64,000 bases of DNA from JBJGXI01 sp045635475. Its GTDB lineage: Bacteria; Bacillota; Bacilli; Bacillales; Amphibacillaceae. Position 1 is the first letter of the stretch, and each line of letters starts with the position of its first letter. The notes below the pieces were generated by a model. That model saw only the letters and a list, made by a program, of their open reading frames with translations. It made no database searches and had not been told where the DNA came from. The DNA is taken from contig NZ_JBJGXI010000010.1 in the NCBI RefSeq assembly GCF_045635475.1, positions 51,724 to 115,723 on the forward strand, in the 5' to 3' direction. Positions 1-7,348 of this stretch are shown piece by piece. The translations under genes and the position numbers were made by a program.

Positions 1-246
1 CAATTTGAAGAAAGCGGCATTGATGGTTTCAACCTAGCCCACCTTGTCACACCAGATAGTTTGCGCGATTTTATTGAACTCGTTGTCCCAGAGTTGCAAA
101 GACGTGGCATTTACAAAACAGATTACGAACAAGGTACACTCCGTGAAAAACTGTTTGAACACGGCAGCAAACTTTTGCCTGAGGACCACCCAGGAAGTAA
201 GTATCGTAAAGGGGAACGCGGGGTCAGTTCTTCCGTTCCGCTTTAG
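1..246 (+). CDS. C-terminal part of NtaA/SnaA/DszA-type FMN-dependent monooxygenase (5' end outside window)
   Basis: The reading frame is open from base 1 and ends at TAG 244-246. The 81 visible residues match the C-terminal end of the NtaA/SnaA/DszA family of flavin-dependent monooxygenases: a GFNL stretch near residue 10, then VVPELQRRG, then TLREKL, followed by a short tail. These enzymes are cytoplasmic and oxidise small organic sulfur or amine compounds with FMNH2 from a partner reductase; the substrate cannot be told here. The last 12 or so residues (from KGERG) are encoded by a dispersed palindromic repeat, so the native C-terminus has probably been replaced. The stop codon TAG is part of the repeat's conserved CTTTAGC segment. 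Confidence 0.7.
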   Translation, partial: QFEESGIDGFNLAHLVTPDSLRDFIELVVPELQRRGIYKTDYEQGTLREKLFEHGSKLLPEDHPGSKYRKGERGVSSSVPL

Positions 247-299
247 CCTGGGGGACGTGGGGAACGAAGGGTCAGTTCTCCTGTTCCATTTTAGCCTTA
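211..299. repeat. REP pair (two arms in the same orientation)
   Basis: Two arms of the GGAACG..GGGTCAG..CGTTCC family lie in the same orientation (211-240 and 261-289), each followed by a TTTAGCC segment. The first arm codes for the end of the upstream monooxygenase. Confidence 0.8.
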
Positions 300-366
300 T
301 TCGCATGAATTATTACTGGGACAAGGAAACTAACCCTCAGTGTCACCTAACTATAGGAGGTTAATT

Positions 367-1341
367 ATGAACTATAAAACAATCGCCGACACAGGCATTC
401 ACGTATCTGAGCTATGCTTTGGTACGATGTCATTTGGTGGAAATGCCGACGAAGCGGAGTCGAAGAAAATGTTCGATCGATGTCGGGAAGCAGGTATCAA
501 CTTTTTTGATACGGCTGATGTGTACAGCGCTGGTAGGTCAGAAGAGATTTTAGGAAGATGCATTGCAGATTGTCGAGATGAGTTAGTGTTGTCATCTAAA
601 TTTGGCATTCCAACCGGAGACGATCTCAATTCCCGTGGTGCGTCAAGAAGACATGCGTTTCTAAGTATTGAAAAAACGCTAAAGCGACTAAATACAGATC
701 GGATCGAGTTTTACTTTGTCCATCGGTTTGATCCTTATACCGATATTGAGGAAACCCTCGTTGCACTGGATGACCTGCAACGACAAGGAAAAATACTATA
801 TCCTGCTGTCAGCAACTGGGCCGCATGGCAAATTGCCAAAGCACTCGGTATATCGGAACAAAAAGCACTAGCGAAATTTAAGCTGATTCAGCCGATGTAC
901 AATCTAGTAAAAAGGCAGGCGGAAGTGGAAATTCTACCTCTGGCACAAGCCGAAAATGTGGGTGTTGTCAGCTACAGTCCACTAGGCGGTGGCTTGCTAA
1001 CAGGGAAGTACGGTGAAAATAAGAAGCCGAGCACAGGAAGGCTCGTCGATCAGGAAAACTATCAATTGCGCTACGAACAAGCAAACTATTACAGCACTGC
1101 TGATCGGTTCATCGATTATGCAAAAACACATAACTACGATCCCGTATCACTAGCTGTGGCTTGGGTTCGGAGCAATCCAGCAATCACGGCGCCAATTATC
1201 GGTGCGAGAAATGTAGAGCAGCTTGAACCTGCTTTGCGATCTATAGATATCACGTTAGATCAAGACCAATGGGAGGAAATCGCAGCACTATCAGTTGCAC
1301 CACCGCTGGCGACGGATCATGGGAAGGAAGAGAATAGGTGA
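367..1341 (+). CDS. Aldo/keto reductase family oxidoreductase
   Basis: A 324-residue cytoplasmic aldo/keto reductase of the YghZ/Tas-like, voltage-gated-channel beta-subunit-related type, expected to reduce a carbonyl compound with NADPH. The catalytic tetrad is visible: Asp48 and Tyr53 in FFDTADVY, Lys78 in SSKFG and His119 in FVHR. The YSPLGGGLLTGKY segment and the C-terminal IIGARNVEQL cofactor-binding region are in place. The ATG at 367 was chosen because TAGGAGG (353-359) lies 7 nt upstream; a longer frame from 340 lacks a site. The TGA stop (1339-1341) overlaps the first bases of the next REPIN. The substrate is unknown. A functional link to the preceding monooxygenase is possible but not shown. 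Confidence 0.9.
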   Translation: MNYKTIADTGIHVSELCFGTMSFGGNADEAESKKMFDRCREAGINFFDTADVYSAGRSEEILGRCIADCRDELVLSSKFGIPTGDDLNSRGASRRHAFLSIEKTLKRLNTDRIEFYFVHRFDPYTDIEETLVALDDLQRQGKILYPAVSNWAAWQIAKALGISEQKALAKFKLIQPMYNLVKRQAEVEILPLAQAENVGVVSYSPLGGGLLTGKYGENKKPSTGRLVDQENYQLRYEQANYYSTADRFIDYAKTHNYDPVSLAVAWVRSNPAITAPIIGARNVEQLEPALRSIDITLDQDQWEEIAALSVAPPLATDHGKEENR

Positions 1342-1448
1342 AACAAGGGGTCAGTTCTCCCGTTCCACTTTAGCTTTCTCCCCAATTGAAAAGAGTTGTT
1401 TCTTAAATATGGAACGAGGAACCTGACCCCTCGTTCCCCTCGTTCCAC
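1339..1448. repeat. REPIN, long-spacer form
   Basis: The left arm (GAAACAAGGGGTCAG to CGTTCC) and an inverted right arm (GGAACGAGGAACCTGACCCC) are separated by an AT-rich spacer starting ACTTTAGC. A further partial CGTTCC follows. It starts on the stop codon of the aldo/keto reductase gene. Confidence 0.85.
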
Positions 1449-1538
1449 CAAGCGTGGTTACCCACAGTGGCGTTTTTAACCGGAAATTCTTATAATGGTA
1501 CAAGGAGACAGGTGTCTAGTTCCAGAAAGGGTGATTGT

Positions 1539-2177
1539 GTGGATTTGTTAAAAAGGTATAAGGAATATAGAAAGATAATGGTTCAATTACACGGGAACAT
1601 TTTAAATGATTATGTTAGGGAAGATGATATTAAGAGGGCGGCACAGTTATTTGGTATGGTGGAAAATAACAACATTGTACTAGAGTCGCCGATTGAAAAA
1701 GATGCGTTGATGGATTTCAATGTATATGAGAGATTCAATCAAGGAGACAGCAATCTGTTTGCATACATAAATTCACGTCCTGATTTAACGGATGATGAAC
1801 GAATTATTTTAAAAGCGATGAAAACAGCAGATACACAACTCTATGAGGTTGTGGAAATAGATAAACAGAAAGGAATCTTGTTGCTAAGAAACAGTATTTC
1901 TCCCGATAATACGATAACGTTAGTGGACAATGGGATGAGTGGAAGTTTACATGCGAACACGTTATTGTTTACCAGGTTGGTCCACTTTGATGATTTTAGC
2001 ATGACTTCCGGATTGTTTTTCTGCTTCTCAAAGGATCATGAGAGATATTTAATAAAAAGAAGTCGCAAATTAATGAAGAAAATAAATAGTGGTGAAGAAT
2101 CAATAGACAGATTCATCGCTTTTTTCACCTTGAATAGAAAAGATGGACTTCCAGCAATATTCGAAGAGGTAAATTAA
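1539..2177 (+). CDS. Hypothetical protein, 212 aa
   Basis: I do not recognise this family. The product is a soluble protein of about 212 residues with mixed alpha/beta character, no signal peptide and no membrane segment. GTG 1539 is preferred: a TATAAT box sits at 1491-1496 and an AAAGG site about 8 nt before the GTG. A longer frame from 1467 would start upstream of that promoter. It is followed after 46 bp by a DUF6398-type gene in the same direction, so the two may be co-transcribed. The short sequences at about 1497-1523 and 2181-2209 (GTACAAGGGGACGG-like) look like decayed arms of a second REP-like family. Confidence 0.6.
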   Translation: MDLLKRYKEYRKIMVQLHGNILNDYVREDDIKRAAQLFGMVENNNIVLESPIEKDALMDFNVYERFNQGDSNLFAYINSRPDLTDDERIILKAMKTADTQLYEVVEIDKQKGILLLRNSISPDNTITLVDNGMSGSLHANTLLFTRLVHFDDFSMTSGLFFCFSKDHERYLIKRSRKLMKKINSGEESIDRFIAFFTLNRKDGLPAIFEEVN

Positions 2178-2223
2178 CCTGTACAAGGGGACGGATCGAT
2201 TGTACGAGAACGGATGATTCATA

Positions 2224-3069
2224 GTGGTGGACGCTAAGGAAAAGCTTAAAGAAAAGAAAGTGAAATTGATAGAGTTAACAACAGGTTTTAGTCAGCAATA
2301 TTTAAATGAAGAATATAATGTGGTGATAGAGCAACTGGTTCAAAAAATGGCAAGGAAGCGGGATGTCCCTTTCCAAAGTGGAAAAATAGAAATTTGGGCT
2401 GCAGCTGTGATTCATGCATTAGGTACTGTGAATTTTTTGTTCGATAAAGCTAATGAGCCATATGCGTCTGTTACAGACATTTGTGAATTTTTCGGCACCA
2501 AACAAAGTACGACAACGCAAAAATCAAAAAAGATAAGAGATATGTTTAACATGACGTACTTTGATGATCAATTTGCGATCAAAACGATGAAAGAGCAAAA
2601 TCCTTTTGATAATATAACCATGATAAATGGCTTATCTGTACCGCAAGATATGGTTATGACTCCCAAGCCAGTTGAATTGGAAGATTGGGAAGTAAGTGTA
2701 GCGCATCTACTAGATATCCCGAATCTAGTGAAAGGGAAAACGTATAACGAAAGTGATCTTTTCGATCTGCTAGCGGTGACTAATGAAAAGTTAGAAATAT
2801 TTTACGGCTATTTGCAAAATCATTTGTCGTTTCCTTTTTCGGCAACCTATCAACAAGACGTAGGTCCGTTATCGGTAGCAGAATATGATGTTAATTGTCT
2901 TCGGTTGGATCAAATCATGGAGTTTGATGAATTTTATGGCATATACATTGAGTGCAGGCAAGAGAGAAAAAAAGTGACTGTTACCTTAGCAGAAATTGAG
3001 GTCGATGAAGAAAATCCAAACTATGCGCTCATACAATTGTATCAAGCTTGGTTTTGGAAATATCGGTAG
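2224..3069 (+). CDS. DUF6398 domain protein
   Basis: The 281-residue protein carries a segment at about residues 50-115 (KIEIWAAAVIHALG, then SVTDICEFFGTKQSTTTQKSK) that I recognise as DUF6398, a helix-turn-helix-like domain often found with SEC-C or pRiA4b-type proteins. Its function is unknown. The second half (about 150-281) is unrecognised. The start is GTG 2224 with a poor ribosome binding site, so the N-terminus is uncertain; the codon after it is a second GTG. It is soluble, with no signal peptide. A REPIN begins about 8 nt after the stop. Confidence 0.6.
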   Translation: MVDAKEKLKEKKVKLIELTTGFSQQYLNEEYNVVIEQLVQKMARKRDVPFQSGKIEIWAAAVIHALGTVNFLFDKANEPYASVTDICEFFGTKQSTTTQKSKKIRDMFNMTYFDDQFAIKTMKEQNPFDNITMINGLSVPQDMVMTPKPVELEDWEVSVAHLLDIPNLVKGKTYNESDLFDLLAVTNEKLEIFYGYLQNHLSFPFSATYQQDVGPLSVAEYDVNCLRLDQIMEFDEFYGIYIECRQERKKVTVTLAEIEVDEENPNYALIQLYQAWFWKYR

Positions 3070-3073
3070 AGTT

Positions 3074-3235
3074 GGGAAACGAGGGGTCAGTTCTCTCGTT
3101 CCACTTTAGCTTTCTCCAATTGAAAAGAGATGATTTCTTAAATATGGAACGAGGAACCTGACCCCTCGTTCCACCCAAAAGTGAAACGAGGGAACTGACC
3201 CCCTGTTTCACCCACCCTGTTTCACCCTGTTTCAG
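3074..3235. repeat. REPIN, long-spacer form, plus an extra arm
   Basis: A long-spacer REPIN (3074-3172) is followed by an additional arm 3181-3210 with GTGAAACGAGGG..CCCTGTTTCAC pairing and by short CCCTGTTTCA repeats to 3235. It lies directly after the DUF6398 gene. Confidence 0.8.
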
Positions 3236-3288
3236 TAACACCTCTCCTTTTAGGTGAATATCATGATTCTGAAAGGGGAGGTTTCACT

Positions 3289-3639
3289 ATGTATGAGGAT
3301 CACAATCAATTTGATGATACTAGGAATTTACATGATCAATGCAAAAAAATGATGTATTATCATGTAACCATAACGATGCATGACGGTAATACTTTAGATG
3401 GGATTATCGAAAATGTAGAGAGGGACAATGTTACGGTGCTTGTTGGAGAAGATGTGATGGAAAATAATGAAGATATGCGATATGGTGGTTATGGTTTCGG
3501 AGGGCCTAGAAGAAGGTATCGACGCTTCAGACGCCGTCAGTTCCCGCTTGCAGGCTTAACAACACTGGCATTATTGCCTTACCTTGCGCAGCCATACCCG
3601 TATTATCCATCGCCGTATCCTTATTATCCGTATTATTAA
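3289..3639 (+). CDS. Small hypothetical protein with Sm-like N-terminus and Arg- and Pro/Tyr-rich tail
   Basis: A 116-residue protein of unknown function. Residues about 20-55 (VTITMHDGNTLDGIIENVERDNVTVLV) have the pattern of a small beta-barrel of Sm/LSm type. Then come a Gly/Arg-rich basic stretch (about 66-84), a short hydrophobic segment (LAGLTTLALLPYL) and a Pro/Tyr repeat tail ending PYPYYPYY. The start has a strong AAGGGGAGG site. The low-complexity tail resembles small cell-surface or spore-associated Bacillus proteins, but that is inference. It is followed at once by a hairpin terminator and has its own unit. Confidence 0.65.
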   Translation: MYEDHNQFDDTRNLHDQCKKMMYYHVTITMHDGNTLDGIIENVERDNVTVLVGEDVMENNEDMRYGGYGFGGPRRRYRRFRRRQFPLAGLTTLALLPYLAQPYPYYPSPYPYYPYY

Positions 3640-3646
3640 TTAGAGG

Positions 3647-3676
3647 AGAGCTATCAATTATGATGGCTCTTTTTTA
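3647..3676 (+). terminator. Rho-independent terminator
   Basis: AGAGCTATCA pairs with TGATGGCTCT (one G-T pair) around an ATTA loop, followed by a T run. Confidence 0.8.
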
Positions 3677-3776
3677 TTTATTGGGTAGAAGATTAGATAT
3701 GTAAATTCGAGTCAGCATCTTTGCTACTCTTGATTATATCGCTCTATAGGCAATAGATATAAATATTATTAATTGT

Positions 3777-3782
3777 TATAAT
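3777..3782 (+). promoter_or_regulatory. Probable -10 box of the DUF3990 locus
   Basis: TATAAT lies 41 bp before the TTG start of the DUF3990-like gene in a very AT-rich stretch. No convincing -35 box was seen. Confidence 0.4.
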
Positions 3783-3817
3783 ATTCTAATAGTGCATGGT
3801 AAGAGGAGATGAATTTT

Positions 3818-4447
3818 TTGAATTATACATATCCTACTAGTGATGTTAATTTAAAGATACCCAATGTGGTTATTCATGGAACAACTAATATTGGAGCAAA
3901 ACTTATTAAAAATCATGGAATACTTGAAAGAGGTTTTAATCCTTTAGGATATCAAAAAAAGCCCTCTTCTTTGGATTTTGGCGAAGGATTTTACTGTACT
4001 TATAATAATATAGCAACATGTGTACAACAAGTGAATAAACTTTCCGAAACAAGAGCGAAAAACTATTCAGCTAAACCGGTTATTCTTAATATTGAAGTGG
4101 ATCAACTAATAAATAGTGATACCAGTTTGAGGTGTGTATATTTTGATGGGAAGAATGATGGTTTAGACTGGGCAAAGTTTATAGTGCATCATCGTGTAAA
4201 CAAAGACAAGAGGTATTGTTTCAAAGAACCTTGTGAAAAACACCCTGATATTATGATTGGTCCTGTAGCAGATAGGAAATATATAACAGCTCTAGCTCAT
4301 GGAGTTAAATCTCATTCTGAATTAATATATTTTTATAAAGAAATTAAAAAAGCTCCATGGTTTCCGCAGTATAAGCAAATTGTGTTTAGTGGGAGAGTTC
4401 TTAAATATTTAAGGCCATGTTTTAATAAACCTTATTCTGGTATATAA
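3818..4447 (+). CDS. DUF3990-like (ADP-ribosyltransferase-fold) protein, candidate toxin
   Basis: The 209-residue protein has motifs of the DUF3990 family, predicted from structure to share the ADP-ribosyltransferase fold. An HGTT motif sits near the N-terminus (about residue 22), followed by DFGEGFYCTYN (about 50), DWAKFIVHHR (about 120), DIMIGPVADRKY (about 145) and a final QIVFSG strand. Target and activity are unknown. TTG 3818 is preferred over ATG 3809 because AGAGGAG ends only 1-2 nt before the ATG but about 9 nt before the TTG. A 97-residue acidic protein follows 22 bp later and the pair ends in a terminator, so it resembles a toxin-antitoxin unit. Codon use is more AT-rich than in the flanking genes. 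Confidence 0.6.
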   Translation: MNYTYPTSDVNLKIPNVVIHGTTNIGAKLIKNHGILERGFNPLGYQKKPSSLDFGEGFYCTYNNIATCVQQVNKLSETRAKNYSAKPVILNIEVDQLINSDTSLRCVYFDGKNDGLDWAKFIVHHRVNKDKRYCFKEPCEKHPDIMIGPVADRKYITALAHGVKSHSELIYFYKEIKKAPWFPQYKQIVFSGRVLKYLRPCFNKPYSGI

Positions 4448-4469
4448 TTGACCTAAGGTGGTGAGTTTG

Positions 4470-4763
4470 ATGATGAATAATAAAGAAGCTCGAATAAAGA
4501 CGGTTGAATTAGTAAAAGAAAGTTTGGCTGAATTAATTCAAGATAATGGTATTTGTGGAGAAGATGATTCGAAGGAATACGCGGAGATGCTCTTTAATGA
4601 CTACAAGGAACATTTTAATTCCATCATGGAAATGCCTTATGGTAGTAACCTTCCACCTGAAGAAATTGCTGAAGGTATTCTATATAAGCACGTCTCGAAT
4701 TTATCGTCAAATGAAAGTAATCGAGCTTCACTATTCAATTATCAGTCGACGGAATTTAAGTAA
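4470..4763 (+). CDS. Small acidic protein, candidate antitoxin partner of DUF3990 protein
   Basis: A 97-residue acidic, mostly helical protein with no recognised domain. Start ATG 4470 (or 4473) follows AAGGTGGTGAG with about 8 nt spacing; the frame can be extended to GTG 4458, which lies inside the binding site. It is placed 22 bp behind the DUF3990-like gene and before a shared terminator. Position and size suggest an antitoxin or immunity partner, but no sequence motif shows this. A typical DUF3791 partner was not recognised. Confidence 0.5.
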   Translation: MMNNKEARIKTVELVKESLAELIQDNGICGEDDSKEYAEMLFNDYKEHFNSIMEMPYGSNLPPEEIAEGILYKHVSNLSSNESNRASLFNYQSTEFK

Positions 4764-4768
4764 TAAGG

Positions 4769-4803
4769 CATCTATACAAGACTAAGTATAGATGTCATTT
4801 TTT
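4769..4803 (+). terminator. Rho-independent terminator
   Basis: A perfect 9-bp stem, CATCTATAC with GTATAGATG, is followed by a T-rich tail. It closes the DUF3990 two-gene unit. Confidence 0.85.
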
Positions 4804-4822
4804 AATTGATATATAAATTTTT

Positions 4823-5030
4823 ACAAGTGTCCAGCTCCGAGCGCCAGAAACTAGGCGACTTCGCGAATCGCCTTACGATAAGTCATTATCGATTCAGGTT
4901 TTATGGAAGGTCGACTAAAAGCGGACTCGTGGTCCAACGCCGACATACCCCTATGCGGGGCATGATTCCTTTATCTCAGTCGCTACGTTTCTCGGGCGGT
5001 ACTTTGCGCTTTTCTTATCCTTGTTGTATC
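4823..5030. repeat. Structured intergenic element (single copy in window)
   Basis: About 200 bp of higher-GC sequence begins GTGTCCAGCTCCGAGCGCCA, with short inverted segments (GACTTCGCGAATCG; CCCCTATGCGGGG). From memory it resembles a structured intergenic repeat common in Bacillaceae genomes. There is no second copy here to prove that it is a repeat. An ORF over it (4806-5063) looks spurious. Confidence 0.35.
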
Positions 5031-6033
5031 AATTTACCTTTTTCTCCGCCGGCCAACTCCTAGCATCTGCTTCAACCATACCTAATAACTTTTTTCTGCG
5101 ATCCTTAAGTTGAGTTAAGCTACTTTCAAATGCTTCATTAGAGACTGTAGGTAATTTTGTAGCTCGAAGCGTATTTAAATCCGGTGCTGGGGGCGTGTTG
5201 TTAGTTGAGTTGATACATGCCGCGTTAAGCGTTTCTAGGTAACTATGCACACTTGAGCGTGCTTCTTTAATCCACACCTTGTTGGGCTGGTAATTCTCAG
5301 GAACACCGAATGTGAATATCGTTAAGGCTTCATCAAAAATGGCCACTGCCACAGTGGAAGCTTGCGCTGTTTTTTCGCTATGAAAGTAATGCAGTATTGG
5401 ATATGCTTTATGTTGTTGAGTCAGTTTAGTTAGCTGTGTTGCATGATCCTTTAAAAATAAATCAATGTTACAAAAATCAGTACCATTCCACCCGTTTTTC
5501 ACAATAGTCTCCCCGTTTGTAGCTTGTCCGCTTATATTTTCTGCAAAAGCACGTTTAAGTGTTACTGCTTCCACAACAGAAAGTACATACGAGACTCCAA
5601 ATGTAATAAACAGCATCCCGCTCCCAGATGCAACCGAAGTAGCGATTTGCCAAAACCCGTCTTTTGGAATAAAATCTCCTATTCCCAATGTAAACAGTGT
5701 GAAAGCGGTAAAGTAGATTTTATCTGACCAAGATATAGGTCCCCTATTCTGTGTATCTATAAGAGATGTTTCATCCCCTGCAAAGAATAGTGTCCACCCG
5801 GCCCAAATCAATACAACCCACATAAGAAGCGTCAATATTAAAATGATAGGTCCCGAAAGACTTAAAAGCTTTGTGTTATCCCTACATATTTTGCGAAGTC
5901 CCCTCCAGCAAAATGCCGTAAAGCGTGTGGAAAGTGGACCTGATGCGCCATCGACCCATAAGGTTGTCCAAAATATGTCAATGAAGGTCACTATGAGAAT
6001 TATAGCGCCTATAATAAGGTAAACTGTATTCAA
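5029..6033 (-). CDS. Two-pore-helix type potassium channel family protein
   Basis: A 334-residue membrane protein with an ion channel (Ion_trans_2) core. Membrane segments lie at about residues 4-26 and 60-82. A pore helix with the selectivity filter TLGIGDF is at about 115-122, and a further membrane helix at about 130-155. The C-terminal 170 residues are soluble and unrecognised and could be a regulatory domain; there is no RCK Rossmann motif. It is likely to conduct K+ across the cytoplasmic membrane. The start is TTG 6033 behind a strong AGGGAGGG site. It stands alone on the minus strand. Confidence 0.8.
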   Translation of the reverse strand: MNTVYLIIGAIILIVTFIDIFWTTLWVDGASGPLSTRFTAFCWRGLRKICRDNTKLLSLSGPIILILTLLMWVVLIWAGWTLFFAGDETSLIDTQNRGPISWSDKIYFTAFTLFTLGIGDFIPKDGFWQIATSVASGSGMLFITFGVSYVLSVVEAVTLKRAFAENISGQATNGETIVKNGWNGTDFCNIDLFLKDHATQLTKLTQQHKAYPILHYFHSEKTAQASTVAVAIFDEALTIFTFGVPENYQPNKVWIKEARSSVHSYLETLNAACINSTNNTPPAPDLNTLRATKLPTVSNEAFESSLTQLKDRRKKLLGMVEADARSWPAEKKVN

Positions 6034-6174
6034 TTAATTTATCCCTCCCTTTTAAAACAGAAGCAGCGCACGCTATATGCCGTATTGGTAATCAGCACTA
6101 TTTTTTTCTACGCTAGCCTCTAATTGAAGGCAGTTATTTAGATATAAGGCCACTTCTAAAAAATAAATCAGTGT

Positions 6175-6203
6175 TGTTTACCCCTCTATATAAAAAGTAA
6201 ACA
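6175..6203. promoter_or_regulatory. Inverted repeat GTTTAC/GTAAAC upstream of DUF2087 regulator
   Basis: GTTTAC (6176-6181) and GTAAAC (6197-6202) form an inverted repeat about 115 bp before the DUF2087 gene. A further ATGTTTACT lies at 6309-6317 just before its start. The pattern suggests an operator, possibly for autoregulation. The 6034-6318 region otherwise holds only AT-rich promoter-like sequence. Confidence 0.3.
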
Positions 6204-6318
6204 TTAGTGCTTTTTCTTAAAATTAAGTTTTAAATGCATTGCTATAGGTATTGCGATAAAATAAACAATAAGGTAAAATGTTTATTATAAAACAAACGAA
6301 TGATGGTGATGTTTACTA

Positions 6319-7083
6319 ATGGGGACTGAAAAACGTTTTTGGAATGCAACCATCGAGGAACTATCGAATGGCTATGTTTACAATGACGCCAATGATCAAT
6401 ATGTTTGCCTGCTTTGCAACGAAGCTTTTGAAGATGGGATTATTTATCCAATCGATGGCACATTGTATGAAGCAAAAAAAGCCATTGTCCGTCACATAAC
6501 GGATGCTCATACATCTGTTTTTGATTATTTGATGCGTTTGGATAAAAAATATACAGGGTTGTCTGAGCACCAAAAAGAATTACTCCACTATTTCAAGCAA
6601 GGGTTAAGTGATAAAGAAATCGTCAAGGAACAGGACGGAGGCAGTCCATCAACGATTAGAAATCACAGATTTAAGCTGAAAGAAAAGGAAAAGCAAGCAA
6701 AGGTGTTTCTTACTATTATGGATTTACTGCAGAAAAGTACGGACCAAAAGAAAGATGATAAATTTATTAATTTTCACAAGGGGGCAAAGATGGTGGATGA
6801 TCGTTATGCAATCACAGAAGAAGAAAAGGAAAAAGTCTTGTCAACCTATTTTAAACAAGGGATCGACGGCCAATTAGCTACATTTCCAAGTAAGGAAAAA
6901 CGTAAAGTAATCGTACTACAAAATATTATCAATCGTTTCGAAACAGGCATCACTTACTCAGAAAAAGAAGTAAATGAAATATTAAAATCAATATACAGTG
7001 ACTTTGCAACAATTAGAAGATACCTAATTGAATATGGATTCATGAAGCGAAGTAAAGATTGCACAGCGTATTGGATAGAATGA
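6319..7083 (+). CDS. DUF2087-domain transcriptional regulator with N-terminal zinc-finger-like motif
   Basis: A 254-residue cytoplasmic protein. The N-terminus has a C2H2-like arrangement (CLLC near residue 35, then H and H in RHITDAH near 60). A LuxR-type helix-turn-helix follows at about 80-115 (LSDKEIVKEQDGGSPSTIRNHRFKLKEK region). The C-terminus (about 190-250) is a DUF2087 domain with FPSKEKRK, YSEKEVNEIL and RRYLIEYGFM. Such proteins are found as DNA-binding regulators in Bacilli; the signal is unknown. ATG 6319 follows a GATGGTGATG site. The stop TGA (7081-7083) overlaps the start of a REPIN. Confidence 0.8.
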   Translation: MGTEKRFWNATIEELSNGYVYNDANDQYVCLLCNEAFEDGIIYPIDGTLYEAKKAIVRHITDAHTSVFDYLMRLDKKYTGLSEHQKELLHYFKQGLSDKEIVKEQDGGSPSTIRNHRFKLKEKEKQAKVFLTIMDLLQKSTDQKKDDKFINFHKGAKMVDDRYAITEEEKEKVLSTYFKQGIDGQLATFPSKEKRKVIVLQNIINRFETGITYSEKEVNEILKSIYSDFATIRRYLIEYGFMKRSKDCTAYWIE

Positions 7084-7172
7084 AACAAGGGGTCAGTACT
7101 CCCGGGGGGAACGAGGGGGGGAACGAGGGGTCAGTTCTCTCGTGCCGCTTTAGCTTTATTCAATTAAAAAGA
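7082..7172. repeat. REP arms after the DUF2087 gene
   Basis: A partial arm GAAACAAGGGGTCAG and a second GGAACGAGGGGTCAGTTCTCTCGTGCC arm are followed by the CTTTAGCTTTATTCAATT spacer type. The right inverted arm is missing. It overlaps the stop codon of the gene before. Confidence 0.8.
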
Positions 7173-7348
7173 GGAATTTTTAAACAAATGTTGAATTAGT
7201 ATCATATCACAATCTCCATTCACCACCCAGTTTATATCCCACCGTTCACCATTTCTTTTCACTTTCTACTTTCTTTAAAAGGCTTGCGAAGCTCCATAGT
7301 TTCAACTAACTACTCTCTATAAAATAATTAAAAAACGAGGTGACGCTC

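Noticed and set aside
2181..2209. Possible separate REP family (GTACAAGGGGACGG)
   Set aside because: Only two poor copies (also about 1497-1523) were seen, too few to call a feature.
4806..5063. Plus-strand frame of 85 codons
   Set aside because: It covers a structured intergenic element and the end of the K+ channel gene, with no ribosome binding site.
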